Positions 33,061 to 45,325 of a stretch of 64,000 nucleotides of DNA are shown here, one piece after another. The notes beneath the pieces were generated by a model. The model saw nothing but the letters and a program-made list of their open reading frames with translations. It made no database searches and was not told where the DNA came from. Position numbers and translations under genes: made by a program. Source of the stretch: Heterohyrax brucei (taxonomy: Eukaryota; Chordata; Mammalia; Hyracoidea; Procaviidae); the NCBI GenBank assembly GCA_028571685.1, contig CM053143.1:154808329-154872328 (forward strand), in the 5' to 3' direction. The number at the start of each line of letters is the position of its first letter. Positions within the stretch are counted from its first letter, which is position 1.

Positions 33061-33544
33061 AGACATCCAGTCAGTCAGTAGTTAAAAGATATCTAATTTA
33101 ATGTATGATTTCCTCTGAATATAACAAAACTGAAATTTACATGGCGATACACAAGGCTTCTAGTCTAAAAACTTTGATCATGTCTTCTTTATTGGCAATT
33201 ATTCCAGCTCTTCCTCCTTCTCTACCCCAAACTTCTACCTGTCCTTTAAATCACAGACAGGGCATAATAAAGAGATCTAAGTCTCAATCAATGCTATTTA
33301 GGGCAGAGTGCCTCCCCAGCTAAGGGTAATTTTATCCCTCTTGTCACTAGCACTAGAAGCAAAGGTTAACACTAACACAGACCTTCTTGCATTTCCTCTC
33401 TTAAAGAAAACAATCATTTTAAAAGCTAAAGTGCTCTTGTTATGCAAGGAAAAATAACAAATGATTATGATTATTTTCAAGGAGGACTTCTGGTTCTCTC
33501 AAACTTTAAAGATTAAGCATTTCAAGGGTCAAAGCTGAGATGGT

Positions 33545-33795
33545 CAGCCTGGATTCCAGGCTATGAACCTTGGTATTACAAAATATTCCAGATGTTACAT
33601 GCAAACATAGATTTTTCCATAAAGGTTCCATCAGATCCTCAAAAGAAGAAAGAGATAGTCAACCATGACAATCCCAAATTAACAGTGCAAAACCCAAAAA
33701 GGTTGTGGAGGTGCATGACAATGTACAACATGACATTCTGTTATACAAGAGGTCACCATGAATCAGATGCAGCTAACAACATCAACATAGGTCCA
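33545..33795 (+). repeat. RTE 3'-end relic
   Basis: Includes acattctgttatacaagagg, tcaccatgaatcagatgcag and ctaacaacatcaacat, the RTE terminus with an AAC-type tail. The coding part is very decayed. Confidence 0.65.
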
Positions 33796-34129
33796 AAAGT
33801 CCAGGAAAGATAAGTAGACAGGAATTTTAAGAGGCAGCAAGTAGTTGCAAGATCCTTAGAGTTGACTTACTCTTTTCGCTCCTATATCTTTAATTAAATC
33901 TTTGCGCCACCTTCACAAGAAAATGATTATCTGGCTTACTGAAATTCTTCAAGACAGCTTATTTCAAGATATCAAAAGTAGTTATGACTAAGAATGTAGT
34001 GTAAAAGAGAAATATTATTAACATATTTTTCTTTCCAAAAAAACCAAGACACTATATGTATCACACAGGTGGAAAATGAAACTACAACTAAATATAACTG
34101 ACCATCATCATTATGACCCTTAAAAAAAC

Positions 34130-37100
34130 TGAGGCTAAGAGAGCTGGGGCCAAGATGGTAGAGTGGATGGATGTTTCCCATGACACCTCTAACAAAGACC
34201 CAAACGAACAAATGAATTCATTAGAGAGACATTCTAGGAGCCCTGAACATCAAAACAGAAAGCTGAGAAACAGAACTGAGCAATGCAAAAGGGAGTGTAG
34301 CTCCAGAAATACATAGGAGTTGACAGGCCTGATTTGCCAGAAACAGCTGCGGCCAGAGGACTGAGTGGAGCATTGGCAGCTGAAGGACATCCTCCTCATC
34401 AGGAGAAACCGATCAGAGAATCATCTCAAGCCTCCAGAGCCAAAGAAAACCAGTACAAGACAGGCAAAACCTAAGTCTCTGTGTGGAACCTACCACGCAT
34501 GGATCTAATCTTCCCTTCTAAATAACCTTCTCTTCTTTCTCCCAGCACTTTCCTGTCCCTTCTCTGCATTGCAGCCGGCTCTGGACTCTGATGCCATTAT
34601 CTAAGCAGATAATATGAATCCTTAAGTCCACAATCTCCCCCTCTGTTCTCTGTACTGTGCCCAGCTCCAGAGTCTGACACCATTAACTGAGCCAGAAGTA
34701 GAATTCCTTAAGCCCACCCCAAGCCATTATCCTACACTTAGATAATGGGGGTAGGGGGAATCTGCCGACTCTCTTGAGCCAGAAACTTAGGAAAGAAACT
34801 GTTCCTTCACCTAGAACTAAACATAAGGGGACACTCATAAATGGCTGTTAGCCCCCTACCCTTCTCAATGACTGCAGCTTAATATTCAGGCTTACACCAA
34901 TCACCCCTGCCCATCCAGGACAGTAGGAACAAGCCTGCACCACATACTTGCTGACTGACTACCTGCACCACCTGAGCTGAATCCATGTTAAGAAAAGTAA
35001 ATGGACTCTAGGGCACGTGTGTGTCTAACCACAAAACATTAGGGTTTCAAAAGCAACAATAATCAAACTATAATGCAAAACCAGCCTATGTGGACATTTC
35101 AAAACAAAACTGAAAGAAGCTAGAGCATAGCAAGCAAGAGATAACAGTGTCTTTCAGATCACTTAAAGGAGGTAGACCATGATACCTTCAGAAAGCTCCC
35201 AAAACAAAGAATCGATTTTTCCAGGAGAGAACTTACGGAATTATCAGAGGTAGAATACAAAATAATATATAGAACCCTTCTTGAGATCAGGAACAAGATG
35301 AAGCAAAAGGTAGCAGAGCATGATCACAAATCAAACAGGCTGCAAGAAAGCACACAGCAGCAAGAATCAGAAATTTAGAAAATAATAAAATTATAGAATT
35401 ACATAATTCAATAAAAAGTCAAAGGAGCAAAACCGAGGCAATGGATGTCTGCACTAGTGAGACTGAGGATAAAGCGTGTCACATCAATATATCTGAGGAA
35501 AAATCAGATTAAAAAAAAAAGAAACACTAAGAATGATATGAGATTCTATCCAGAGGAATAATCTATAAGTGATTACAGTACCAGAACAGGGGTGATAACA
35601 GAAAATATAGAGATTACTTCAGATGTACTGACAGAAAACTTACCTGATATCATCAATGAGAAGACACCTATCCAAGATGCTCATCAAACTCCACACAAAA
35701 AAGATCCCAAAAATAAAGACACAAAAGGATATCATATTCAAACTTGCCAAAACTAAATAAAGTAGCTACAGATAAACGAGAAATAACCTAAAAGGAGAAT
35801 CAATATGACTAAGCTCAGACTACTCAGCAGAAATCATGCAGATAAGAAAGCAATGAGATGACATACAAAACCTTGAAGGAAATAATTACCAGCAAAGAAT
35901 TGTATTTTCAGCAAAAGTGCCTCTAAAATATGATGACAAAATTAGGATATTTCCAGAGGAACAGAAATTCATGCAATTTACAAAAAACAATACCAAAATT
36001 ATAAGAAATACTAAAAGGAGTTCGTTAGTTAGAAAAATCAGTAACATCAAGTAACAACTCACTATTACAACACAGAAAACAGCCAACTGGATATCAATCC
36101 AAACAGAGGAATCACAAAAATAAATGAAACACAAAACACTAAAAATAGGGAAACAGACATGATATTACATAAACATTGTAAGAAAAGAGGGACATAAAAG
36201 AAAATATAGTCATAGATCTTTCATACAGAGAGAAAGTCAAGGTGATATCAAGAAATCAGACTGGTTTCAATTTAGAAAAATAGGTGTAAACATAAAGGTA
36301 ACCACAAAGGAAACTGTCAATCCTATGCCTTAAAATACAAAAAATAAAAAAACGAAAGTCTCAGCAAATACAAAATCATCAACGTTTAAAAAGATGAAAG
36401 GGAAAAATCCAAACACCCAGCGCTACAGAGTTCAGGCCAACTCATTGTGACCCTATAGGACACAGCAGAACTATTCCACAGAGTTTCCAAGGAAAAAGCA
36501 TAAATAAAAAACACTCAGCACAGAAAATTAAACGGAAGAAAGAAATTGTCTACAATGCACAAAAAAGACATCAAAATGACAATATGCTCACAACTATCGA
36601 TAATCACACTCAACATAAATGGATTAAATGCACCAATAGAGAGACACAGTGGCAGACTGGATAAAATAACAAGACACATCTATGCACTGCCTAAAGAAGA
36701 CACACAAACAAACAAAGACATGAACAAACTAAAATTCAAAGGACAGGAAAAAATGTATCCAGCTAACAACATTTAAAAAAAGAGTGAGAGTAGAAATATT
36801 AATTTCTGATAAAATAGATTTTAAAGTAAAATCCACTACATTGGATAAAAAAGCACACTTAATACATCTGCAAGGTACTACAAAACCTCAAGAAGAAAAA
36901 GACAAACATCCAATTAAAAAATGGGTAAAGAATATGGCCAGACACTTCACCAAAGAAGACATCCAGGCAGCTTACAGATCCTTGAGGAAATGCTCATGAT
37001 CATTAGCCATTATAGAAATTCAGATCAACTCTACAATGAGAAACCATCTCATCCCAACAAGGCTGGCAGTAATACAAAAAGCACAAAGTAATAAATGCTG

Positions 37101-38452
37101 AAGAGGTTGTGGAGAGACTGGAAGATTTTTACACTGCTAATGGGAATGTAAGATGGTACAATCACTTTGGAAATTATTTCACACTGTATTAAAAAGCTAG
37201 AAATAGAAATACGATATGACCCAGCAATCCTACTTCTTGGAATGTATCTTCGAGAAGTCAGTTGATCACACAAATAGATACATGCATACCAATGTTTGCT
37301 GCAGCAATGTCGACAAAAGCAAAAAGATGGAATCAACCCAGGCACTCATTAACACATGAATGGATAAACAATTTACAGTATATTCACACAATGGAATACT
37401 GTGCATGATAAAGAACAAAGATGATCTTAGGAAATGTCTCATAACCTGCAGTACTCTGAAAACATACTGAGTGAAAATTAGCCAGTTGCAAAAGGGCAAA
37501 TATTATATGAGACCACTACCATACGGACTCATGAAAATGTTTAAGCCCAGACAAATACAGTCTCTGATGGTCACAAAGGTGAAAAGGGAGGGACGGGGGT
37601 ATTCAATTGATTAGATGGCAGACAGGAACTGAGTTACCTAAAGTGACTGACAGCTGGCAGCGAAACTGAGGTCAGCAGAGCTGGACTACACCAAAAGCTA
37701 AAAAGTTTACTAAATATAACCCAACACTGCTAAGAACAGAGTGGCAGGGGTCTGGGGACCAGGGAACATCTAGGTCAATTGGCATAACTTTTTAAAGAAA
37801 ATATTGTACATCTCGCTTTGGTAAGTGGCATCTGGGGTCTAAAAAGCCAACAAACAGCCATCTAAGTACCATCAACTGGTCAAAACCCACCTGGAGCAGA
37901 GAAGGAAGGAAATCAAAGACATAATGAAAATGAGCCCAAGAGAGAAAAGAGACCATATGACCAGCCACCACTAGTGACTGTCCTGACAGGGAATACAACA
38001 TAGACTCCCTGATGTAGCAAGAGAAAAATGGGAGCAGAGAACTAGACCTCTATTCAAACCCCACACTTGATGGTTTGATAGACTGGAGGGTTCCCTGCAG
38101 ACATGGCCAATGGACTGCTAGTCCAGAGATGAAACTAGTCCTGAAGCCAACGCTTAACACAAAGACTTGTCTAGACTATAAGATATAGAGTGATGCTGAC
38201 AAAGAGTGTGCTTCTTAGCTTAAGTACATACATTAGGCCAACTGAGTAGTTCCGTTCCAGAGGCAACAAGATGAGATGGTAGTGGGGGACAGGAGCTGGT
38301 TGAATGGACATGGTACAGGGTAGAAATAAGTTCTTTGCTGTCACAGGGTAGGGAGAGCAACTGGAGTTGCACAGCAGTATGTGTATGGGGTTTTATATAG
38401 CAAAGTAACTTGCATTGTAAACTTTCACTTAAAACACAGTATTTAAAAAAAA
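34130..38452 (+). mobile_element. HAL1-like L1 lacking most of ORF2
   Basis: Starts with the L1 5' end word gctggggccaagatggtaga (34143-34162) and continues through decayed ORF1-type sequence to about 36400. An ORF2 start-like piece (NINGLNAPIERH, 36601-36660) and the ORF2 C-terminus (PIKKWVKNMARHFTKEDIQA from 36911) lie about 250 bp apart, so the endonuclease remainder and reverse transcriptase are missing. The 3'UTR ends in poly(A) at 38441-38452. Frames are broken throughout. The ORF1-only layout is the hallmark of HAL1; a normal L1 with a large deletion is the alternative. Confidence 0.78.
36420..36495 (-). repeat. AfroSINE fragment inside the L1
   Basis: Antisense words attgtgaccctataggacac and ccacagagtttccaagga. 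It splits the L1 sequence. Confidence 0.75.
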
Positions 38453-38455
38453 AAA

Positions 38456-39379
38456 ATGAAGCCTAGAAAATATGTCACAAAGCATAGCAGACATCATGTA
38501 GGAAAAGTCACTAAAGATGACACTGAGTCCCAATGGCAATATGAGAATAGAAAAGGATGCACCCTGAGAACTCCACTAATAGACCACAACTGATGCTCCG
38601 AAGGCCTGAGCGTTCCCCTGGGAGTACGGTCCCTAGACCCGATGCTGCCCCTGACCATAAATCATTACTGAGGTCAACTCCTTGAACAGGAATGGATTGT
38701 AGTTGGCAACACAGAAGTGACCCTATCACGTGTGCACTTTATGGTTCTATGCATCTATAGACTGTCGTCCTATCGGCCTCTTAAAAGAGAGGAGTGGAGG
38801 TAAAGACAACCGAGAAGACAGAGAGACCCACAAGAGTGGGTGCCTACATCGACTTGGGACCAGAAGAACCAGATGGTGCCCGGCCACCACCAGTGATAGC
38901 CACGATGGAGCTCACAGAGAGGAGTCTCACTGGCAACACAAGAATAAAAAGAGGTGCATCATGAGATCTCCATTAAAAGACCTCAACTGACGGTCCAGCG
39001 GTTTGGGGGTTCCTCTGAGAGCATGGCCCCTGGCCCTGATGCTGCCCTTTCCCATAAATTATAACAAAGGTCCACTCTTTGGACAGGAATGGATTGGACT
39101 TGGCAATGCAGAGTGACCATATATTGGAAGCACTTTATCGTTCCGTGCATCTATAGGATATCATCTTGCTGACCTCTGGCTGGAGGAAGGGGAGTGGACA
39201 GAGAGGAGGGGAAAGGAGGCTGTTGGGAGGATGAGACATGTGTGGAGCAGAGAGGAACAGTGTGCAGTCACTGGACAGGGAGAGCAGTGGAAGCTGCATA
39301 TAGGTGGGCACGTAAATTTATATGTCAATGTACATTTTCACTCAGTTATGTTAAATAAAAATAAAAATTTAAAAAAAAA
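38456..39379 (+). mobile_element. Stacked L1 3'UTR copies
   Basis: Two successive copies of the same 3'UTR: the ggaatggattgtagttggca word (38690-38709) recurs as ggaatggattggacttggca (39088-39107), each followed by an actttat(g/c)gttc word and a tctatag word. The second half is nearly the same as the 62994-63258 insertion. It suggests one element inserted within another or a tandem 3'UTR. Confidence 0.75.
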
Positions 39380-39800
39380 ATGATAAGAAATTTAGCCAAG
39401 TAATAGCCTAGATGAGTTACTGAACTTCAAGAATAGAAAGAAATCTTGAGTACTCCAAGCAGAAAATGCAAATTTACTGCATGGAGGAATAACTTTAGAC
39501 TGGCATTAGACTTCACAGCCAAATTAAATGCCCGAAGTTAATAGAACAAGGGCTACATAACTCTAAGGGAAGGAAATTATGCTCAAAAATGTTTCAACCA
39601 GTTAAACAGTACAAGTACAAAAATAAAGAAAGGCATTCTCAAACATAAAACGATGGAAGAAATGAGCCCCTCTTAAAAAACCAAACTACACAGCTGTACA
39701 ATCCAGCCAATCAAGGAATGAACACAAATTTAAAAGTCAATACATGTGAGATCATGGCAAAAGGTCCAGTGATCAATAGTGATTCTATTAAGTTATAAAA
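39380..39800 (+). repeat. HAL1/L1 ORF1-like relic
   Basis: Decayed sequence in the word order of the HAL1 ORF1 end (gagtactccaagcagaaaat, then aaaggcattctcaaacataa). It may be the continuation of an older host element split by the L1s at 34130-39379. Confidence 0.5.
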
Positions 39801-40518
39801 CTAAGACAAAAATAATACCCAAAAGATTTATGAAATAGTGAAATGTTACAGCATTTCTGCCTTATATTGGCCTTTCTATTGTATAAATACATAGAAAGAC
39901 TTATGCAGTAATCTTAATGTTGCCAAGCCAAGTGCCGTTAATGTTAAGGACAGTTATTTTGGGAGAGTACAATTGTAAATACTTTCTTCTTTGTATATAC
40001 CTGCATTGTTGGAGTTCACAATGATTTTATGTAACAATAATGTGACGTCTATTTTAACTAGAAAAAAGTAAATACACACGTTTCAAAGAATACAATAAAA
40101 ATTTATGAACCCAACCACCAGAATTAACCAATATCAACAGTCCTATTTGCTCTAGATTTTTTTTTTTATAATAAAAGAAAACATTCCATATCATATACAA
40201 AACATTGAACATCACTATGGACTGTTTTTCCAGTACCATTTCCCATCTGCCACCTCTCTATATAATTTATATGTGTTCTTCTAGCCATGTTGAAATGTTC
40301 ACTAATTAAAAGCACACAATTCAAGATGAAATGATGGATTGCCAAGGTCTCTTATAATATGTTGTTTTTTAAATTCACACTTCAGAATTTTTCTGATGAA
40401 TAACTCTAAACACACACAAAAAATAGTATGCAATAAATCCTTGGATATTCCTTGCCCAGATTCAAGAATGATGAAGTCTTACCACATAGTGTTTTTTAAA
40501 ATAAAAGCCGAAGTTGTA

Positions 40519-40700
40519 AAAAAAAAAAAGAGAGGAGTGGAGCGCGTGGAGAAGAGGGGGAAGGAACTGTTAGGAGGATACGACTTGTATGGCACAGAAA
40601 GGAGGAGTGTGCTGTCACCGGGCAATGAGAGCACTAGGAGCTGCGCATACGCAGACATGTGAATTTACACCAGACTGTACACTTCTACTCGATCACAATT
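40519..40700 (+). repeat. 5'-truncated L1 3'UTR
   Basis: About 180 bp from gagaggagtggagcgcgtgg to tcgatcacaatt and A13, the terminal part of the L1 3'UTR. It is bracketed by A-runs each followed by gagag, a probable target duplication. Confidence 0.78.
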
Positions 40701-41014
40701 AAAAAAAAAAAAAGAGAGAAGACCATGTTTATTGGTTTCATAAGAAGTAACGAAAAAAATCTTTCCTTTAAGTAATTTTGAAATATGGTTAGAGACTATC
40801 ATTCCATAGAATTCAAAAAGATGAGCAGGCTGTCATCTCCTCCATGTCCCCACAAGACTTCACTATCCTCCACAGTGGCAAATCATCTTTTCTTAAATGT
40901 GATTTAATTTATAAACATTCATTAGTTTTCCAGACCAGCCAAGGAGTACAATGAGAAATCATGCTGCATAATGTCATTTTTAGTCAAAAAATAACTTGCT
41001 TGCTCAAAACTAAT

Positions 41015-41215
41015 TTACAATGCCAGAAGTCAGGGTGGCGGCAGCCTGGGAGCAGTATTGACTAGAGGGCAAGAGAGGGTTTCTGGGGTGCTGGGAATGT
41101 TCTAGTTCTAAATCTTGGTGCTAAAATTTTTGAATTGTATACCACTCATTTGTTTTTCTATTTGATGTTACACCTCAACAACAAAAGAAAAATACAATAA
41201 AATAATTTAAAAGAT
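41015..41215 (+). repeat. L1M-type 3' end
   Basis: ggtttctggggtgctgggaa, ttgaattgtataccactcat and gatgttacacctcaacaaca follow the L1M 3'UTR order, with an A-rich end. Confidence 0.7.
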
Positions 41216-41466
41216 AAGTAACTCTTGCCTGTGAAGTAACACAACTGAATTTGTTACATTTCTTGACCTCATGTGCATGACCGGCTGATAAGGGCAATTC
41301 AAAATGGAATTTCCAACACCAAATCATCAAATCCAGCATGCTGACAAGCTCTAACTACATCACTTAAAAAGACAACATTCATTTGGACACTTCATTCTGA
41401 CAGCCATTTTCAAAATGATAACCACATCCTGTGAAGCTAGCCTTATCTGTCAATGTGGCTAGGCTA

Positions 41467-41621
41467 TACCCACTGCTTTTGAGTCAACTCTTACTGATAG
41501 TGAACCTTACAGGCCACAGCAGAACTGTCGCATAGGGTTTCCAAGGAGTGCCTGGTGGACAAGAAGTGCTAACCTTTCAGTTACCAGTTGAGCGCTCATC
41601 CACTGTGGCACTAGTGCTCCT
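41467..41621 (-). repeat. AfroSINE-type SINE, short form
   Basis: Antisense, with tgagtcaactcttactgata and gggtttccaaggagtgcctg; it ends gtggcactagtgctcc. Confidence 0.88.
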
Positions 41622-41654
41622 CCGCCAAGCTCAGTAATCAGCTGTTGAATGAAA

Positions 41655-42005
41655 TACCAATCAGGAGTTGCTGTGCAGGTATGTTACAGATGTGGTTACC
41701 ATCTACAGAGTAAAGAAGGTTACCCTTGATAATTTGGTTGAGGCTATTCCAATTAGTTAAGGCTGTAAAAGCAAAAACAGGTTTCCTGAGGAAGGGAGAA
41801 TTCTGTCTCAGGACTACAGCACCAAATTTGCTTCAGCCTCTAGCCTGCTGGCTACAGTGGTCAGAGTTACTCATAACGCCCAGGACTGCATCAGTCAATT
41901 CCTTGCATTTCTTTACATGTGTTTGTAGGTCTATGTGTACACACAGACACATCACCATCCTATTGGTTCTGTTTTTCTGGAGACCTGATACACAATTTAT
42001 TAACA
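41655..42005 (+). repeat. Old interspersed repeat (unnamed)
   Basis: The ending cctattggttctgtttttct, ggagacctgatac and the ttacagatgtggttacc opening recall a common mammalian LTR or DNA repeat. I could not place the family with confidence. Confidence 0.4.
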
Positions 42006-42048
42006 GAGAATTTTAAAATCACAGGAAATCTAATGAAGCTGATACATC

Positions 42049-42198
42049 AAACCCACTGCCATGGAGTGGAATCTGACTCACAGCGACCTTGTAGGTCAGA
42101 GTAAACCTGCCCCACAACGTTTCCAAGGAGTGCCGGGTAGATCTGAACTGTCAACCTTTTAGGTGTAGCACTTAATCACTATGCCACCAGGGTTGCCA
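42049..42198 (-). repeat. AfroSINE-type SINE, short form
   Basis: Antisense from aacccactgccatggagtgg to atgccaccagggttgcc; little internal decay. Confidence 0.88.
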
Positions 42199-42595
42199 TT
42201 AATTTGATATATGCCATCGATAAAATGAAGAAAGTCTACTCTCATCAATCACATTCTTTAATCCATTGTCAAAGGCTCTGAAGTATAAATCTACTCCTCA
42301 GTAGTTAAGCCATTCCCTAAAACACACTCATTCAGGATAAGAGAATTTGACACTGAGGCATTTTATTTACTAGCCCTACTGTGGCTTCAGGTCATTCTCT
42401 ACACTGAACAACATCAGTATGGACTCAAGTCAACCAACTCAGCAGTGGAGCAGCAGGAGAGAGTGAGAGTCCACACGGTAATCTTAATACATGTTCAGTT
42501 AGAGATCTTAGAAAGTTACACACTTCAAAAAAAGTCATAAATAAAATGGTGGCTTTGCAGTGTCACACGCCTTCTTATAAATAAATCAAAAATGC

Positions 42596-42771
42596 AAACC
42601 AGTTGCTGTCCAGTCAGTTCTGACCCACAGCAATTCCATGTGTGCGAAGCAGAAGTGCACTCCATGAGGTGTTCATGACTGTGATCTTTTCAAGTCAGAT
42701 GGCTAGGCTTTTCTTCCAGGCACCTCTGGATAGGTTCAAACCACCAACCTTTCAGTCACCCAGGGATTCCT
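42596..42771 (-). repeat. AfroSINE-type SINE, long form
   Basis: Antisense with ccagttgctgtccagtcagt and caaaccaccaacctttcagt; it ends tcacccagggattcc. Confidence 0.87.
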
Positions 42772-42785
42772 CCATTTAAAAATAA

Positions 42786-42903
42786 TGTCTGATGGACAGA
42801 GCAGAACTGCCTCAAAGGGTTTCCAAGAAGCAACTGGTGGATTCAAACTGCTGGCTTTTTGGCTAACAGCCATAACTCTTAACCACTGTACCATCAGGGA
42901 TCC
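42786..42903 (-). repeat. AfroSINE-type SINE, short form, truncated
   Basis: Antisense copy starting at gatggacagagcagaactgc; it ends ctgtaccatcagggatcc. Confidence 0.85.
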
Positions 42904-43007
42904 CTCCTTTACACAGTTACTGGTTGTTTCTTTTTTAAAGCTCTACTGACGTTGCGTAATTTTGGATTAAGAATTCATTCATATAAATATTGAACATGAT
43001 TTGTATA

Positions 43008-43182
43008 GAAACTCTGGTGGTGGACTGGTTAAGTGCCATGTATGCCAACCAAAAGGCGGTCAGTTTAAATCCAACAAGCACTCTTTGAAAACTTGCATGA
43101 GAAACTCCTTGGAAACTCTGTCCTATAGGGCTGCTATGAGTCAGAAACAACTTGACAGCAGTGGGCTTGGTGTTTTTGGTTT
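43008..43182 (+). repeat. AfroSINE-type SINE, short form
   Basis: Sense copy from aaactctggtggtggactgg to agtcagaaacaacttgacag and a ggtgtttttggt tail. Confidence 0.9.
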
Positions 43183-43543
43183 CAACTCTGACTCACTATG
43201 ACCCCATGGACAACAGGATGAAACCTTGCCTGGTCCTGCATCATCTTCACGACTGCTGGAATACTTCAGTTCACAGTTGCAGCCACTGTATATGTTGAGA
43301 GCCTTCCAACTAGGGACTCATCTTCCAGCACCATGTCGGACAATAGTCTATGCACAGGGCAGGATAATTTTCAGAAGTACACTGCTAGGCCTTTCGTCCT
43401 AGTCAGTCTTAGTCTGGAAGCTCTGCTGAAATCTGACCCCCATGGATACTGCTGCTATGTTTCAAGTTACTGGTGGCATAGCTTCCAGCATCAAAGCAAC
43501 ATGCAAAGTACCACAGTACAATAAAGTAACAGACCGCTGGTAG
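43183..43543 (-). repeat. RTE-derived SINE
   Basis: Antisense; shares gcatagcttccagcatcaaa, gcaacatgcaaagtaccaca (43476-43515) with the RTE 5' end and ctctgactcactatgacccc with the RTE 3' end. It parallels 5028-5450. Confidence 0.75.
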
Positions 43544-43564
43544 ATTTAAGTAACTATATAACAT

Positions 43565-44090
43565 TAATTCTGCCCATGGAAGCAACAGTCAAGAAGTTAA
43601 ACATGTACTGCACTGGGAAAATCTGCAGCAAAAGACTACTTTTAAATCTTAGAAGATGTCACTTTGATAACTAGGGTACATCTCTCACACAAACGATGGC
43701 ATTTTCAATCTCCTCATGTGCCTGAGAATGCTGGACAATGAAAAAAGAAGAAAAGTTGACAAATTGCAGTGTTGAAGAACACTGAATGTATCATGGACTG
43801 CCAAAAGAATAAACAAATTTGTCCTGGAGAAAGTATAGCCAGAATACTCCCTAGGAGTAAAGATGGCAAGGCTCTGTCTCACTTTTGGCAAAGCGTCAGA
43901 AGGAATCAATCCCTGAAAAACACATCAAGCTTAATAAATAAAAGGTCAAACGAAAAAGAAGACTTCCAGCGTGATGGATTAACACAGTGGCTGCAAGGAT
44001 TGGTTCTACCATAGTAACTTATGTAAGGAAGGTGCAGGACCAGACAACGTTCCATTCTGTTATACAGAGAGTCCTGGTAAGATATAACAG
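43565..44090 (+). mobile_element. RTE LINE 3' end (copy A)
   Basis: The reverse-transcriptase C-terminal segment and tail in the sense direction, e.g. tgcccatggaagcaacagtc (43573-43592), catggactgccaaaagaata, acacagtggctgcaaggatt (43982-44001) and cattctgttatacagagagt. All frames are interrupted. Confidence 0.85.
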
Positions 44091-44814
44091 TAGCATACTT
44101 TCAATTCCAATAGTAACTACATTTGACTTATGAAACTTTGCTCTTGGAGAAGTTTGTCAAAACAAATTACACTCCAACAAAGACTACACAAAGGAAATTA
44201 TTAACCATTCTATTTATAAGAGGACGCAGGAGACTACAAAGCTACCTTTTAATTTTTGACCTCCTGAAATATAAAATTTTCAAACATAGTATCAGGCACC
44301 ATTACCTAAAAACGAAACCAATGACTTGGTTTATAAAATATTATATCAAAACTAAGAATGGCTATTTAGCAGAACTAGCAGCCTTTAGAAGAATCAGGTC
44401 AAACATGTATCATTCAAGGGAGAACCCTGCTTTAAATCAGGAAGAACAAAGTATGAGCTGGCTTCTCGAATCTACTGTATAATACAACTTCCTGTTGGTG
44501 TTCAGTCCAACCAAACATTTACAAAGACTTCTACAACAACATGGGGTGCCAAAGGTATTAACTGAATGCATTTTTCATGACATAACTAAAACACACTTCC
44601 CCCCCAGCAAATCTTTGTCATCTGCACTTTTCTACAGTCTCTGCCACAACATAATAGTATCAGAACGCTTAGATAGGTAAAAATCAGAGTCACATTCATC
44701 AGGAACTTCTCTTTGCTGCAAATGAATCATTTTATTGTGTATTACTTATAAAGATGGAATCACTGTACTGTTTCAGGGAAAGCCACACAGTACTGCACAG
44801 ATTCATTTCTTTAA

Positions 44815-45325
44815 CATGAATTGCAGCCCAACATAAAGAAAACAAAAACTCTCACAACTGGACCAATAAGCAACATCAAGATAAACAGAAAAGATTAAAA
44901 TAGTCGAGAATTCATTTTACTTGGATCCACTATTAATGCCCATGGAAGCAAGTAAAAAAAAAAATTAACTGATGCATTGCATTGGGCAAACCTACTGCAA
45001 AAGACTTCTTTAAGGTGTTGAAGTGCAAAGATGTCACCTTGAAAAGTAAGGTGTGCCTCACACAAGCCATGGTCTTTTCAAATGCCTCATATGCATGTGA
45101 AAGCTGGATAAGGAATAATGAAGACCAAAGAAGAATGGATGCACTTGAATTATCATATCCAAAAAGAACACTGAACATGCTATAGACTGACAGAGAAAAA
45201 CAAATCTGTCTTGGAAGAAGTACTGCCAGAATGTCCCTCATAAGTCAGAATGGTGAGACATGGTCTCACACACTTTGGACATGTTATCAGAAGGGACCAG
45301 TCTCTGGAGAAGGACGTCATACTTG
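44815..45325 (+). mobile_element. RTE LINE 3' end (copy B, first part)
   Basis: Sense sequence including gaccaataagcaacatcaag, ttcattttacttggatccac and accagtctctggagaaggac. It stops abruptly at cttg where the solo LTR begins and resumes at 46230. Confidence 0.88.

Noticed and set aside
36546-36999. Two plus-strand open frames as genes
   Set aside because: They are pieces of L1 ORF2 inside the HAL1-like element.
44982-45185. 67-codon plus-strand open frame
   Set aside because: It is the reverse-transcriptase C-terminal remnant of RTE copy B.
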